Part shown: in pieces, positions 51,352 through 59,418 of the stretch
Layout of the letters: each line of letters starts with the position of its first letter
How positions within the stretch are numbered: the first letter of the stretch is position 1
Origin: Bacillota bacterium
GTDB taxonomy: Bacteria > Bacillota > Clostridia > Oscillospirales > Ruminococcaceae
Direction: 5' to 3'
Assembly (NCBI GenBank): GCA_023460035.1
Contig: JAEWRN010000021.1
Location: 186,001 to 250,000, forward strand
Length of the DNA: 64,000 nt
Position numbers and translations under genes: made by a program
The notes under the pieces: generated by a model
The model's input: only the letters and a program-made list of their open reading frames with translations
The model's database searches: none
What the model was told of the DNA's origin: nothing

Positions 51352-52650
51352 ATGGGTTTTGACATTGGAGTGAGCGTTTCGGCGTTCACCGTGTTTTTAC
51401 AGGGTGTCGTCAGCTTTTTTTCGCCTTGTGTGCTGCCGCTGGTGCCACTGTATATCGGTTACCTTGCGGGTGGTACCCGCACCGTAGAAGAGGACGGTAC
51501 CGTGCGCTATGGCCGCGGCAAAGTGCTGCTGAACACGCTGTTTTTTGTGATTGGCATCAGCTTCGCCTTTTTTTTGCTGGGTCTTGGCGTCACCGCGGCC
51601 GGGCAGGTGCTCAGTGAAAACCGTGCGCTGTTTGCCCGCATCGGCGGTATTTTAATCATTCTGCTGGGGCTGTGGCAGTTGGGCGTATTCGGCTCGTCCC
51701 GCCTGCTGTCGCAAGAGCACCGGCTACCGTTTCGCCTCGACCGTTTTGCCATGAACCCGCTGGTGGCGCTGCTGCTGGGCTTTACCTTTAGCTTTGCGTG
51801 GACCCCCTGTGTGGGCCCGGCGCTTGCCAGCGTGCTGCTGATGGCATCCTCGGCCGCTACCACGGCCAGCGGCTTTGTGCTGATTGGCATTTACACGCTG
51901 GGCTTTGTGCTGCCGTTCCTCGCGGTGGGGCTGTTTACGACCACGGTGCTGGATTTCTTTCGCACCCACGCCAAGGTGGTCAAGTACACCGTCAAGGTGG
52001 GCGGCGTGCTGCTGGTGCTGATGGGCGTGATGATGTTTACCGGCTGGATGAACGGAGTGACGGGGTACCTGTCGCAGTTTGGCGCCAGCACCCCGCCCGC
52101 GGCCAGCAGCAGTGTGGCGGCAGCGTCCAGTGCGCTGCAGGCCACCGCTGCCCCGGCAGACAGCAGTGCAAACAGTGCCGACAGCGAAGCGCCGGTGCCG
52201 GCACCCGACTTTACGCTGGTGGACCAGAACGGCGAGACCCACACGCTGTCGGACTATAAGGGCAAAGTGGTGTTTTTGAATTTTTGGGCCACCTGGTGCC
52301 CGCCCTGCAAGGACGAAATGCCTGATATTGAGGCGCTGTATGAAGCGCAGGGCCTTAACGCCGGGGATGTGGTGGTGCTGGGCATCGCGAACCCCAAAAC
52401 CGACGAGTACCCCAACAATTCAGACGGCACCGTGCAGGACGTGACCGACTTTTTAAGCCAGAACGGCTATACGTACCCCGTGGTGATGGATACGACCGGC
52501 GAGGTGTTTTCTGCCTACGGCATCACGGCTTTCCCCACCACCTTTATGATTGACAAGGACGGTAACGTGTTTGGCTATGTGCGCGGCGGGATCACCCGCG
52601 ACATCATGGACAGCATTGTGCAGCAGACCCTCAGCGGCAAGCGCAGCTGA
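51352..52650 (+). CDS. CcdA-type thiol transporter fused to an extracellular TlpA/thioredoxin domain
   Basis: 432 residues. The N-terminal membrane domain (about 1-235, six hydrophobic segments) has the CcdA/DsbD cysteines in FFSPCVLPLVPLYIGYLAG (Cys26) and FAWTPCVGPALAS. After a Ser/Ala-rich linker (about 240-285) comes a thioredoxin-like domain with FWATWCPPCKDEMP (Cys316 and Cys319) and cis-proline region TAFPTTFMIDKDG. The membrane half moves electrons from cytoplasmic thioredoxin to the outside, where the fused domain reduces substrate disulfides. Final partners are unknown. AGGAGG before ATG 51352. Having donor channel and acceptor in one chain is unusual but known in Firmicutes. Confidence 0.9.
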   Translation: MGFDIGVSVSAFTVFLQGVVSFFSPCVLPLVPLYIGYLAGGTRTVEEDGTVRYGRGKVLLNTLFFVIGISFAFFLLGLGVTAAGQVLSENRALFARIGGILIILLGLWQLGVFGSSRLLSQEHRLPFRLDRFAMNPLVALLLGFTFSFAWTPCVGPALASVLLMASSAATTASGFVLIGIYTLGFVLPFLAVGLFTTTVLDFFRTHAKVVKYTVKVGGVLLVLMGVMMFTGWMNGVTGYLSQFGASTPPAASSSVAAASSALQATAAPADSSANSADSEAPVPAPDFTLVDQNGETHTLSDYKGKVVFLNFWATWCPPCKDEMPDIEALYEAQGLNAGDVVVLGIANPKTDEYPNNSDGTVQDVTDFLSQNGYTYPVVMDTTGEVFSAYGITAFPTTFMIDKDGNVFGYVRGGITRDIMDSIVQQTLSGKRS

Positions 52651-52775
52651 TTTTTTGCGCGGGGGTGCAACAACCCCTTTCTTTTGGGCGTTAAATCGGT
52701 TAAAATATAGGTAGTATCCGCCGCGGCGGCCCGGTGCAGCGGCGGCACCCAACAAAAAGCCAGGAGGGATGCCCC

Positions 52776-53015
52776 ATGATCAGTAAGAAAAAGTTCAATA
52801 CCATTGGCGAGCTGCAAAAGGTACAGTACCTTGCGACCAAGTGCCCGTCGGACGTGGGCCTGCACTCGGCAAACAGCGAAATTATCGTCGATGCCAAAAG
52901 CTACATCGGCATGTATGCGCTGAATTTTGACGAGCCAATCCTCGTTGTCAGCGAGGATGAGGACTTCCACAAGCAAATTGCAAGCATTGGCCAAAACCTG
53001 CCGCTGGAGGGCTAA
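52776..53015 (+). CDS. Small HPr-like protein lacking the phospho-histidine
   Basis: 79 residues with CAGGAGGG before ATG 52776. The middle and end, IIVDAKSYIGMYALNFDEPILVVSEDED, resemble the HPr phosphocarrier segment where Lys-Ser46-Ile-Met-Gly-x-x-x-Leu is followed by a beta strand and Asp-Glu. The HPr catalytic histidine motif (GLHARPA) is absent; the matching region reads KCPSDVGLHSANSE without a His-Ala-Arg-Pro. It could be a regulatory relative like Crh, which also lacks His15, or another small alpha/beta protein. The function is not assigned. It stands alone before a terminator. Confidence 0.7.
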   Translation: MISKKKFNTIGELQKVQYLATKCPSDVGLHSANSEIIVDAKSYIGMYALNFDEPILVVSEDEDFHKQIASIGQNLPLEG

Positions 53016-53031
53016 GCCCCCCCGCGCAAAA

Positions 53032-53078
53032 AAGGGCTGCCCGCGGGCGCACACAACCCGCACTGGCAGCCCCTTTTT
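53032..53078 (+). terminator. Terminator after the HPr-like gene
   Basis: GGGCTGCC...CGCGGG pairs with CCCGCA...GGCAGCCC around a nine-base loop, followed by CTTTTTG. Confidence 0.8.
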
Positions 53079-53177
53079 GTTTTATGCAAAATTTGTTATA
53101 ATCTTCAAAAGCCCCGCAGTTTTGTTTGAAAACAGGCGGGATGCAGACGAACAAGGCAACAGAAAAGAGGGGCGGGT

Positions 53178-54203
53178 ATGACGAAAAAAATACTGGCTTT
53201 TTTGCTGGCGGCGGCCATGGCGGTGCTGGCCACCGGCTGCACCGGCACGGCGGCAGGCAGCACCGGCCAAAGCGCACCGCAGCAGGGCGGCACACAGGCC
53301 GCGCAGGAGCAGGGGACGGTTGGCCTTTGCATTGAGCAGACCGACGACCTTTTTTTAGCAGATTATTTTAGCGAGCTGCAAACGCTGCTGCAAAACAAGG
53401 GGTACACGCTGCTGGTGCAGCAGAACGCGGGCACGACACAGGCAGACCAGATTAAAGCCTGTGCAGAGCAGGGGGCCGGCGCGGTGATTGTAAACCTGAC
53501 ACCGAGCACCGACACGGCCAAAGTGGTGACCGCGCTGAAAAACGCCAACCTGCCGGCCGTGCTGGTGGGTCAGGAACCCACCCGCGAACTGATGGAAAGC
53601 GATGACCGCATGGTGTATGTGGGCGGCAGCGGGGTACAGGCAGGCACCTTGCAGGGCGAGTTGATTCTTGCCACCCCGACCAAGGGCGATTTGAACGGCG
53701 ACGGTGTGATCTCGTATGTCATGATACAGGGCGATGCCGAGGACGTGGGCACGAAATTGAGCACCGAGTATTCAATTAAAGCGTTGCTGGACGCCGGGTT
53801 TAAGGCCGATCAGCTGGCCATGCAGGCCGCCGGTTGGGATGCTGACTTTGCAAAGCAGATCTGCGCCGCGGCGTTGCAGCAATACGGCGCGCAGGTGGAA
53901 GTGGTGCTGTGCGGCAACGACACGGTTGCCATGGGCGCGCTGCAGGCCATTCAAGACGCCGGGCGCACGGTGGGCAGTAACATCTACCTTGTGGGCACCG
54001 GCGCGATGAGCGACGCACTGGCAAAGATACAGGCCGGGCAGATGACCGGCACAGTATACCACGACCCGGCGGCACAGGCAGAAAAGACGGCCGAGCTGCT
54101 GAAAAAGGCCCTAAAAGGCACCACCTTTTCAAAAGAAGAGCAAAAGGTATATGTGGACGATACGAAAATTGATGCCGACAACGTGGCGCAGTATATCCAT
54201 TGA
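53178..54203 (+). CDS. Galactose/MglB-like sugar-binding lipoprotein (orphan)
   Basis: 341 residues; lipobox LATGC (Cys21). Type I periplasmic-binding fold of the ribose/galactose class: AEQGAGAVIVNLTP, DRMVYVGGSGVQAGTLQGE, VEVVLCGNDTVAMGALQAIQDAG. It contains DLNGDGVISY, which matches the calcium-binding loop of MglB galactose-binding proteins. A TATAAT is seen at 53097-53102 with a weak -35. No permease or ATPase gene lies nearby, so it must use a transporter encoded elsewhere or act as a sensor. Confidence 0.85.
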   Translation: MTKKILAFLLAAAMAVLATGCTGTAAGSTGQSAPQQGGTQAAQEQGTVGLCIEQTDDLFLADYFSELQTLLQNKGYTLLVQQNAGTTQADQIKACAEQGAGAVIVNLTPSTDTAKVVTALKNANLPAVLVGQEPTRELMESDDRMVYVGGSGVQAGTLQGELILATPTKGDLNGDGVISYVMIQGDAEDVGTKLSTEYSIKALLDAGFKADQLAMQAAGWDADFAKQICAAALQQYGAQVEVVLCGNDTVAMGALQAIQDAGRTVGSNIYLVGTGAMSDALAKIQAGQMTGTVYHDPAAQAEKTAELLKKALKGTTFSKEEQKVYVDDTKIDADNVAQYIH

Positions 54204-54256
54204 CCGCAAAGCAAAAACGGCAGCCGGGGCTGCCGCAGAGAGGATGTTTGACACAG

Positions 54257-54778
54257 ATGTTTCGAGCGATGAAGCGCAATATGCAGGCAATGGAGCCGCA
54301 ACAGGTGCGGGAGGTGCTGCAAAACGGCAGCCACGGTGTGCTGGCGGTGCTGGGGGATGACGGGTACCCGTATACCATCCCACTGAGCTATGCGGCGGCG
54401 GGCGACGAGATTTTGTTTCACAGTGCGCCGGCGGGCCACAAGCTGGACGCGCTGCGCGGGTGCGACAAGGCGTCGTTTTGCGTGGTGGCGCAGGACGAGG
54501 TGGTGGCAGAAAAGTACACGACGTTTTACCGCAGTGTGGTGGCCTTTGGCCGCCTGCGCGAGCTGACCGACCCCGCCGAGCGCAAACAGGCCATGTGGCA
54601 GATTACCGACAAGTATTCGCCCGACGAGCCGCGCGAAAAAACAAAGGCGACGATTGACCGCGCGATGGACCATATGGCGGTGCTGGCGCTGCATATCGAG
54701 CATGTTGCGGGCAAAGAGGCGGTGGAGCTTTCGTCTGCACGGCTGCGCCGCCGGGCGGCAGAGCAAAGCGCGGACTGA
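54257..54778 (+). CDS. Pyridoxamine 5'-phosphate oxidase-like flavin split-barrel protein (NimA type)
   Basis: 173 residues from ATG 54257, starting MFRAMKR as is usual in the group. FMN-binding split-barrel features: GSHGVLAVLGDDGYPYTIPLSYA, ILFHSAPAGHKLDALRG and ASFCVVAQDEVVAEKYTTFYRSVVAFG. Members include 5-nitroimidazole reductase-like proteins; the substrate is unknown. It is read 53 bases after the binding-protein gene and may share its transcript. The ribosome site (GAGAGG) is rather distant, so the start is less certain. Confidence 0.82.
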   Translation: MFRAMKRNMQAMEPQQVREVLQNGSHGVLAVLGDDGYPYTIPLSYAAAGDEILFHSAPAGHKLDALRGCDKASFCVVAQDEVVAEKYTTFYRSVVAFGRLRELTDPAERKQAMWQITDKYSPDEPREKTKATIDRAMDHMAVLALHIEHVAGKEAVELSSARLRRRAAEQSAD

Positions 54779-54848
54779 CAAAAGCCGATTGCAGGTTTTG
54801 GGGTTGCCGCCGGCAGCCAAGGCCCAAGCAGGCCGGTAAAACACAAAT

Positions 54849-54893
54849 AAAACGGCTTTTCTTTGGCAGAACACCAAAGAAAAGCCGTTTTTT
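54849..54893. terminator. Bidirectional terminator
   Basis: AAAACGGCTTTTCTTTGG with CCAAAGAAAAGCCGTTTT, an 18-base-pair stem, with T residues after it on both strands. Serves the split-barrel gene (plus) and the phosphodiesterase gene (minus). The remaining 54894-55008 holds only a GC-rich hairpin near 54962-54989. Confidence 0.88.
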
Positions 54894-55008
54894 AATTTGA
54901 TTTAACGGTGCGGCTTGCCGGTGCCGCCCGGTATACAGTGGCGCGGTTGCGACAACCGGCGGCCTGCCGCACGGCTGTGCGGGGCAGGCAAAACCGCAAC
55001 AGGCGTAT

Positions 55009-55836
55009 TTAGCGGTAGCGCGGGGCGGGGTGGTAAAATTCAAAAATCACCATGTCGTTTTGATGCTCCACCCGCCCACTTTCGGCCTCTTCGCGCGCGG
55101 TCCACAGTACCCGCAGCGAGCCGTGGCGGTCCACAAAGCGCACCAGGGCGGGCTTTGCTTCGTCTTTATAGGCGACGAACTCCGGCCGGGCAATGACGTT
55201 CAGCATCAGGTTGCCCAGCGCCAGCGCGCCAATTTTGGGGATGTCATAGCTTTTGGGCGCGCTGGCCAGCTGGCCGCGCAGCCGCCCCGGCGCGTTGCGG
55301 CGAAACCATGCCACAATGCGCGGGTCAAAGCTTTCAATGCAGCAGTCGCCTTGGTAAGCGTTCAGCAGCGCCAGCCCTTTTTCACACAGCTCGCGGTTGC
55401 GCGGCCCGGTTTTCAGCTCAATGATAAACGGCGAGCGCCCGGCGACGACCTCGAATACTTCACTCAGCAGCGGGATGCGCTCATCGGTGCCGCAAAGGCG
55501 CATTTCACGCAGCTCGGCAAGGGTGTAGGCATCCACCCGGCCCTCTACCCCGCACACGCGCGGCAGCGTATCGTCGTGAAACACCACCACTTCGCCGTCT
55601 TTTGAAAGCTGAATATCCAGCTCAATGCCATAGCCCGCTTCGGCGGCAAGGCGAAACGCGGTCAGGCTGTTTTCCGGCACGGTGCAATCTTTGCTGTGCA
55701 GCCCGCGGTGGGCAAAGTTGCGCCCCGCAAACGGGGCCACTTTTTCGCTGCCGGGCCGCCCCGGCCAAATAAGAAACAGCACCAGCAGGCAAAGCACTGC
55801 GGCAATGATAACGATGGTCAATAAAATACCGGGCAT
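55009..55836 (-). CDS. Membrane-anchored glycerophosphodiester phosphodiesterase
   Basis: 275 residues. An N-terminal transmembrane helix (LLTIVIIAAVLCLLVLFLIW) anchors the enzyme with the catalytic domain outside. GDPD motifs: NFAHRGLHS (catalytic His), PENSLTAFRLA, GIELDIQLSKDGEVVVFHDDTL (metal-binding Glu-Asp and second His) and FIIELKTG. Hydrolyses glycerophosphodiesters to glycerol-3-phosphate and an alcohol. ATG 55836 is favoured by GGAAGG about 12 bases upstream; ATG 55848 directly abuts that site. Confidence 0.88.
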   Translation of the reverse strand: MPGILLTIVIIAAVLCLLVLFLIWPGRPGSEKVAPFAGRNFAHRGLHSKDCTVPENSLTAFRLAAEAGYGIELDIQLSKDGEVVVFHDDTLPRVCGVEGRVDAYTLAELREMRLCGTDERIPLLSEVFEVVAGRSPFIIELKTGPRNRELCEKGLALLNAYQGDCCIESFDPRIVAWFRRNAPGRLRGQLASAPKSYDIPKIGALALGNLMLNVIARPEFVAYKDEAKPALVRFVDRHGSLRVLWTAREEAESGRVEHQNDMVIFEFYHPAPRYR

Positions 55837-55952
55837 TGGTTTGCACATCCTTCCGGGGTGGCTTTGGCCACACCCGGTTTTTATTTTAGCCCCCCGGCGC
55901 GGGGGTGTCAACGCAAAATGGGGGCTTTTACCGGGTAAACTTTGTAAAAAGA

Positions 55953-55981
55953 TTGGCAAGGTGCGCCGAAACTGTTATGAT
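55953..55981 (+). promoter_or_regulatory. Promoter of the two-component system operon
   Basis: TTGGCA (55953-55958), 17-base spacer, TATGAT (55976-55981). Downstream in the leader an inverted pair TTTACA (56021) / TGTAAA (about 56039) could be a response-regulator site. No gene in 55837-56100. Confidence 0.65.
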
Positions 55982-56100
55982 AATTTCAAAGAATCTTTCA
56001 CACAATTGACATACGGGAAATTTACACTGAATCCAGCATGTAAATGTGAAATTATCAAACAGTGAAGTAAAGCAGACTTTATTTAATGAGGTGAGACAGC

Positions 56101-56781
56101 ATGGTGAAGATTTTAGTGGTGGATGATGAACCCCGCATCCGGCAGATGATTCGCGAATATTTGGAACACGAGGGATTTTCGTGCACCGAGGCGACTGATG
56201 GCTCGGCGGCGCTTGCCCAACTTGCCGGTGCAAGCTTTGACCTTGTGCTGCTGGATATTATGATGCCGTTTGTGGACGGCATGACCTGCCTGCGCGAGAT
56301 CCGTGCCCGCAAGCTGACGACGCCGGTGATTATGCTGACGGCGCGCGGCGAAGAATACGACCGGGTGAGCGGCCTTGAGGGCGGTGCGGACGACTATATT
56401 GTCAAACCGTTCAGCCCGCGTGAGCTGGTGGCCCGCGTAAAGGCAGTGCTGAACCGCACGCTGCCCAAAGAGCAGTCTGGCGGCGAAAACTTTGTGTTTC
56501 GCGACCTTGTCATCGACACCGCGTCGCACAGCGTGAAGATTGCGGGCGAAGAAATTTCGTTGACCCCGAAAGAATTTGACCTGCTGGTCTTTTTGGCGCA
56601 CAACCGCGGGCTTGCCCTGTCGCGCGAAAAGATTTTGCAAAAGGTCTGGAACTATGACTATTACGGCGAGGACCGCACGGTGGACACCCACATTAAAATG
56701 CTGCGCAGCCATTTGGGCAGCCACCGCGACGACATTGCCACTGTATGGGGTGTAGGCTACAAATTTGACCCCGCGAACTGA
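56101..56781 (+). CDS. OmpR/PhoB-family response regulator
   Basis: 226 residues. Receiver domain (about 1-120): acidic pair in VVDDEPRI, phospho-acceptor Asp52 in LVLLDIMMPF, MLTARGEEYD with the switch threonine, and the lysine in DDYIVKPFSPREL. Winged-helix output domain (about 130-226): LTPKEFDLLVFLAHNRGLALSR and GEDRTVDTHIKMLRSHLG. Transcribed with the kinase gene, 9 bases apart. Target genes unknown. Confidence 0.94.
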   Translation: MVKILVVDDEPRIRQMIREYLEHEGFSCTEATDGSAALAQLAGASFDLVLLDIMMPFVDGMTCLREIRARKLTTPVIMLTARGEEYDRVSGLEGGADDYIVKPFSPRELVARVKAVLNRTLPKEQSGGENFVFRDLVIDTASHSVKIAGEEISLTPKEFDLLVFLAHNRGLALSREKILQKVWNYDYYGEDRTVDTHIKMLRSHLGSHRDDIATVWGVGYKFDPAN

Positions 56782-56790
56782 GGAAGCTGA

Positions 56791-58305
56791 ATGAAATCGA
56801 TCAAAACCAAGCTGGCGCTGTTTGTCTCCTGCCTGTGCGTGGTGCTGATCCTGCTGGTATGGTTTTTGACCGTCGGCCTGTTTGAGCCCAACTACACCCG
56901 TATGATCCGCAGCGAGCTCAACGACCAGATTTCCGCCATTACCGAGGTCATGGGGGACAAGACCAGCGGCGAGCTGACCACGGACGAGCTGCGCCAGATT
57001 GTCAGCGAGGCACGCGGGCTGGTGCAGCCGGGCGTATGCGTGGACGTGTCGGACGCGTCGACCTTAGAGCCGGTGTTCATTGTTGAAAAAATCGGTGACA
57101 GCTGCCAGTTGCACCCCGCCGTCGGCATGTTTAACGACAAGCAGCACGACTGGAACTCGGGCACGGTGCTGTATGTGCGCGGCCGGGTGGCGCAGGACGG
57201 CAGTGTAAACCTGATTTTGCCCGACCAGCAGGGGCAGCAGCAGCAGGTCGTGGGGCAGTTGACTGCCAGCGGGTATGTGGTGATTGCCAGCACGAACCTG
57301 GAGCGGGTTGACCAGGCACTGTCGGTCGTCAGCCAGCAGCTGGTGTATATCACGGTGCTGCTGCTTGCCATTTCGGTGGTTTCGGCGCTGCTGTTCGCGC
57401 GCTGGTTCACCCGCCCGGTCACCCAGCTTTCCAGCGCGGCAAAGCGGGTGGCGGCCGGCAACTACGATGTGCGGGTAGATTTGCACACGACCGACGAATT
57501 GGGCCTGCTGGCGCAGGACTTTAACTACATGACCGGCGAGATTGCAAAATCCAGCCAGCTGCAGCGCGAGCTGATTGCAAACATCAGCCACGATTTGCGC
57601 ACCCCGCTGACGTTGATACGCGGATATGCCGAGACGATACGCGATTTAAACGGCGACGACCGTGACAAGCGCAACGCCGATTTGTCGATTATCATTGACG
57701 AGGCCGACCGGCTGTCGGTGTTGGTGAACACGGTGATGGAGCTTTCAAAGTATTCCTCCGGAACCGAAAAGCCCACCCCCACCCGGTTTGATTTGGCCGA
57801 GCTGGTGGCGGACGTGCTGCGCCGGTATACCGACCGGGCCGAAAAAGAGCAGTTTACCGTGCAGCAGGAAGGCCTTGCGGAAGCCGAAGTGATGGCCGAC
57901 CCCGTGCAGATTGGCCGGGTGCTGCACAACCTTGTGTCAAACGCAATACCCCACCTTGCCGCGGGCGGCAAGGTGACGGTGCGGCTGACCGCGCAGGGTG
58001 AAATGGTGCGCACCGAAGTGATTGACAACGGCAGCGGCATTGAAGAAAAGGAATTGCCGTTCCTGTTTGACCGGTACTACCGCGCCCGCAGCGACGCGGG
58101 TAAGCGCGGCAGCGGGCTGGGGCTTTCGATTGTGAAGGCGATACTGGTGGGGCACGGTGCGCCGTTTGGCGTGCAGAGTGTCGTGGGCCAGGGCGCGACG
58201 TTTTGGTTTGCGCTGCCCGCCTTTGCACCGCCCGCACCGCCCCCGCCGCAGGGCAAGCACCCGGACAAAAAGGGTGAAAAAACAAAAAATAAAAACGCTG
58301 GCTGA
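56791..58305 (+). CDS. Sensor histidine kinase
   Basis: 504 residues. Transmembrane helix 1 (about 8-30), extracytoplasmic sensor region (about 31-180), transmembrane helix 2 (about 185-207), HAMP (about 208-260), HisKA with phospho-acceptor His267 in ISHDLRTPLTLIRGYAETI, and an ATPase domain with N-box NLVSNAI, DNGSGIEE, LFDRYYRA and GSGLGLSIVKA. The N-box reads NAIPH where most have NAxKY. A proline- and lysine-rich tail (about 485-504) has no known role. Phosphorylates the regulator encoded just upstream; signal unknown. Confidence 0.93.
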   Translation: MKSIKTKLALFVSCLCVVLILLVWFLTVGLFEPNYTRMIRSELNDQISAITEVMGDKTSGELTTDELRQIVSEARGLVQPGVCVDVSDASTLEPVFIVEKIGDSCQLHPAVGMFNDKQHDWNSGTVLYVRGRVAQDGSVNLILPDQQGQQQQVVGQLTASGYVVIASTNLERVDQALSVVSQQLVYITVLLLAISVVSALLFARWFTRPVTQLSSAAKRVAAGNYDVRVDLHTTDELGLLAQDFNYMTGEIAKSSQLQRELIANISHDLRTPLTLIRGYAETIRDLNGDDRDKRNADLSIIIDEADRLSVLVNTVMELSKYSSGTEKPTPTRFDLAELVADVLRRYTDRAEKEQFTVQQEGLAEAEVMADPVQIGRVLHNLVSNAIPHLAAGGKVTVRLTAQGEMVRTEVIDNGSGIEEKELPFLFDRYYRARSDAGKRGSGLGLSIVKAILVGHGAPFGVQSVVGQGATFWFALPAFAPPAPPPPQGKHPDKKGEKTKNKNAG

Positions 58306-58312
58306 ATCAGCG

Positions 58313-58360
58313 CACAGCGCGGGGCACTGCCAAAGGCGGCGGTGCCCCGCGCTGTGTTTT
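58313..58360 (+). terminator. Terminator after the two-component operon
   Basis: CACAGCGCGGGGCAC (58313-58327) / GTGCCCCGCGCTGTG (58342-58356), then TTTT. The following 58361-58548 shows no gene. Confidence 0.88.
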
Positions 58361-58548
58361 ATGCCGGCCCAAAGCGGCAAAACACAGCTGGCAGGGGGGC
58401 CGGTCGTTTTTTACCCGCAGGCCCTGCGGGGTGTAGGGCGGCAGCTTGGGTGGGGGCATAACAACGCCGGGTATTCCAAACGGTGTGGGTGCACAGGGCC
58501 GCCGGTGCTGGGCAGGGGGCAGAGTGCCTGTTTTGGCACCGCGGAAAA

Positions 58549-58586
58549 AACAAAACAGCGCCCCCGTGCACAGGCACAGGGGCGCT
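58549..58586 (-). terminator. Terminator of the CmpB-like gene (minus strand)
   Basis: AGCGCCCC...GTGC (from 58557) pairs with GCAC...GGGGCGCT (to 58586); on the minus strand it runs into TGTTTTGTTTTTT. Confidence 0.8.
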
Positions 58587-58596
58587 CAAAATACCG

Positions 58597-59274
58597 CTAT
58601 TTAAATTCCATACTGGTGTAGGTGCGGCTCATAAACTCGTCGGGGTACGTGTCGTCTAAAAACTGGTTTACAATGTTGGTGGCCGGCACGTCGATATTGT
58701 AGGTGCGCTCGGCCCAGCGGGTGACGGCCAGCGCCGAAATTAAAATGTCAAACGCCATAAAGACAGCCAGTGCCCAAGTGAGGGGTTTGCCGATGCGGTT
58801 GGGTATTTTTTCAATGATGTCGCTGAGGGTGGGGTAGATGTTGCGAATGAAAATCATGCCCATCAGCCCCCAGCAGATGGCAAAAAACAGGTTGGTGCGC
58901 CCGCCAATGTTGGCCGGGGTGTCGCTGTACTCCCAGCTGACCGAATGAAACAGCTGCTCTTGCACCCAGCTGCACACCCATTCAAACACCGAGCCGGAAA
59001 ACGCGCTGGCAAAAAAAATGATGCTGGCATTCGCCTTGCGCAGGTTGTACAGCGTGAGCAGAAAAATAACTGCGCCAAGGCCGTAGATCTGGTTAAACGG
59101 GCCATAAATCAGCCCGGTGCGCTCGACCCAGTGCCCGTCTTTTAAATAGGCGAACACCATTTCGCTGGCATAGCCAATCATACAGCCAATCAAAAAGACC
59201 CAAAATATTTTGTACCAGTTTTTACCGTGCGCGAATGAACGCTCGCCCGGCTCGTTGGTGATTTTTTGAAACAT
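58597..59274 (-). CDS. CmpB-type putative ABC transporter permease (PF06541 family)
   Basis: 225-residue membrane protein of the family named putative ABC-transporter type IV. Family features: IFWVFLIGCMIGYASEMVFAY, ERTGLIYGPFNQIYGLGAVIFLL, SGSVFEWVCSWVQEQLFHSVSWEYSD split over positions 95-120, and NIGGRTNLFFAICWGLMG. About five hydrophobic segments. True transport activity is unproven and no ATPase is adjacent on this strand. ATG 59274 with AAAGGAG upstream. Confidence 0.85.
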   Translation of the reverse strand: MFQKITNEPGERSFAHGKNWYKIFWVFLIGCMIGYASEMVFAYLKDGHWVERTGLIYGPFNQIYGLGAVIFLLTLYNLRKANASIIFFASAFSGSVFEWVCSWVQEQLFHSVSWEYSDTPANIGGRTNLFFAICWGLMGMIFIRNIYPTLSDIIEKIPNRIGKPLTWALAVFMAFDILISALAVTRWAERTYNIDVPATNIVNQFLDDTYPDEFMSRTYTSMEFK

Positions 59275-59418
59275 GAGAGCTCCTTTAACGGGGTGAATTC
59301 GCGCACCAGCTGCGCGCCGCGTGTAAAACCAAATAGGGGCAAGCACAGGTTACACACATTCAAATAGTAGCATGTTTTTTGCAGAAAGAAAAGAGAAATC
59401 GACGGTTTTGTGCCGCTT

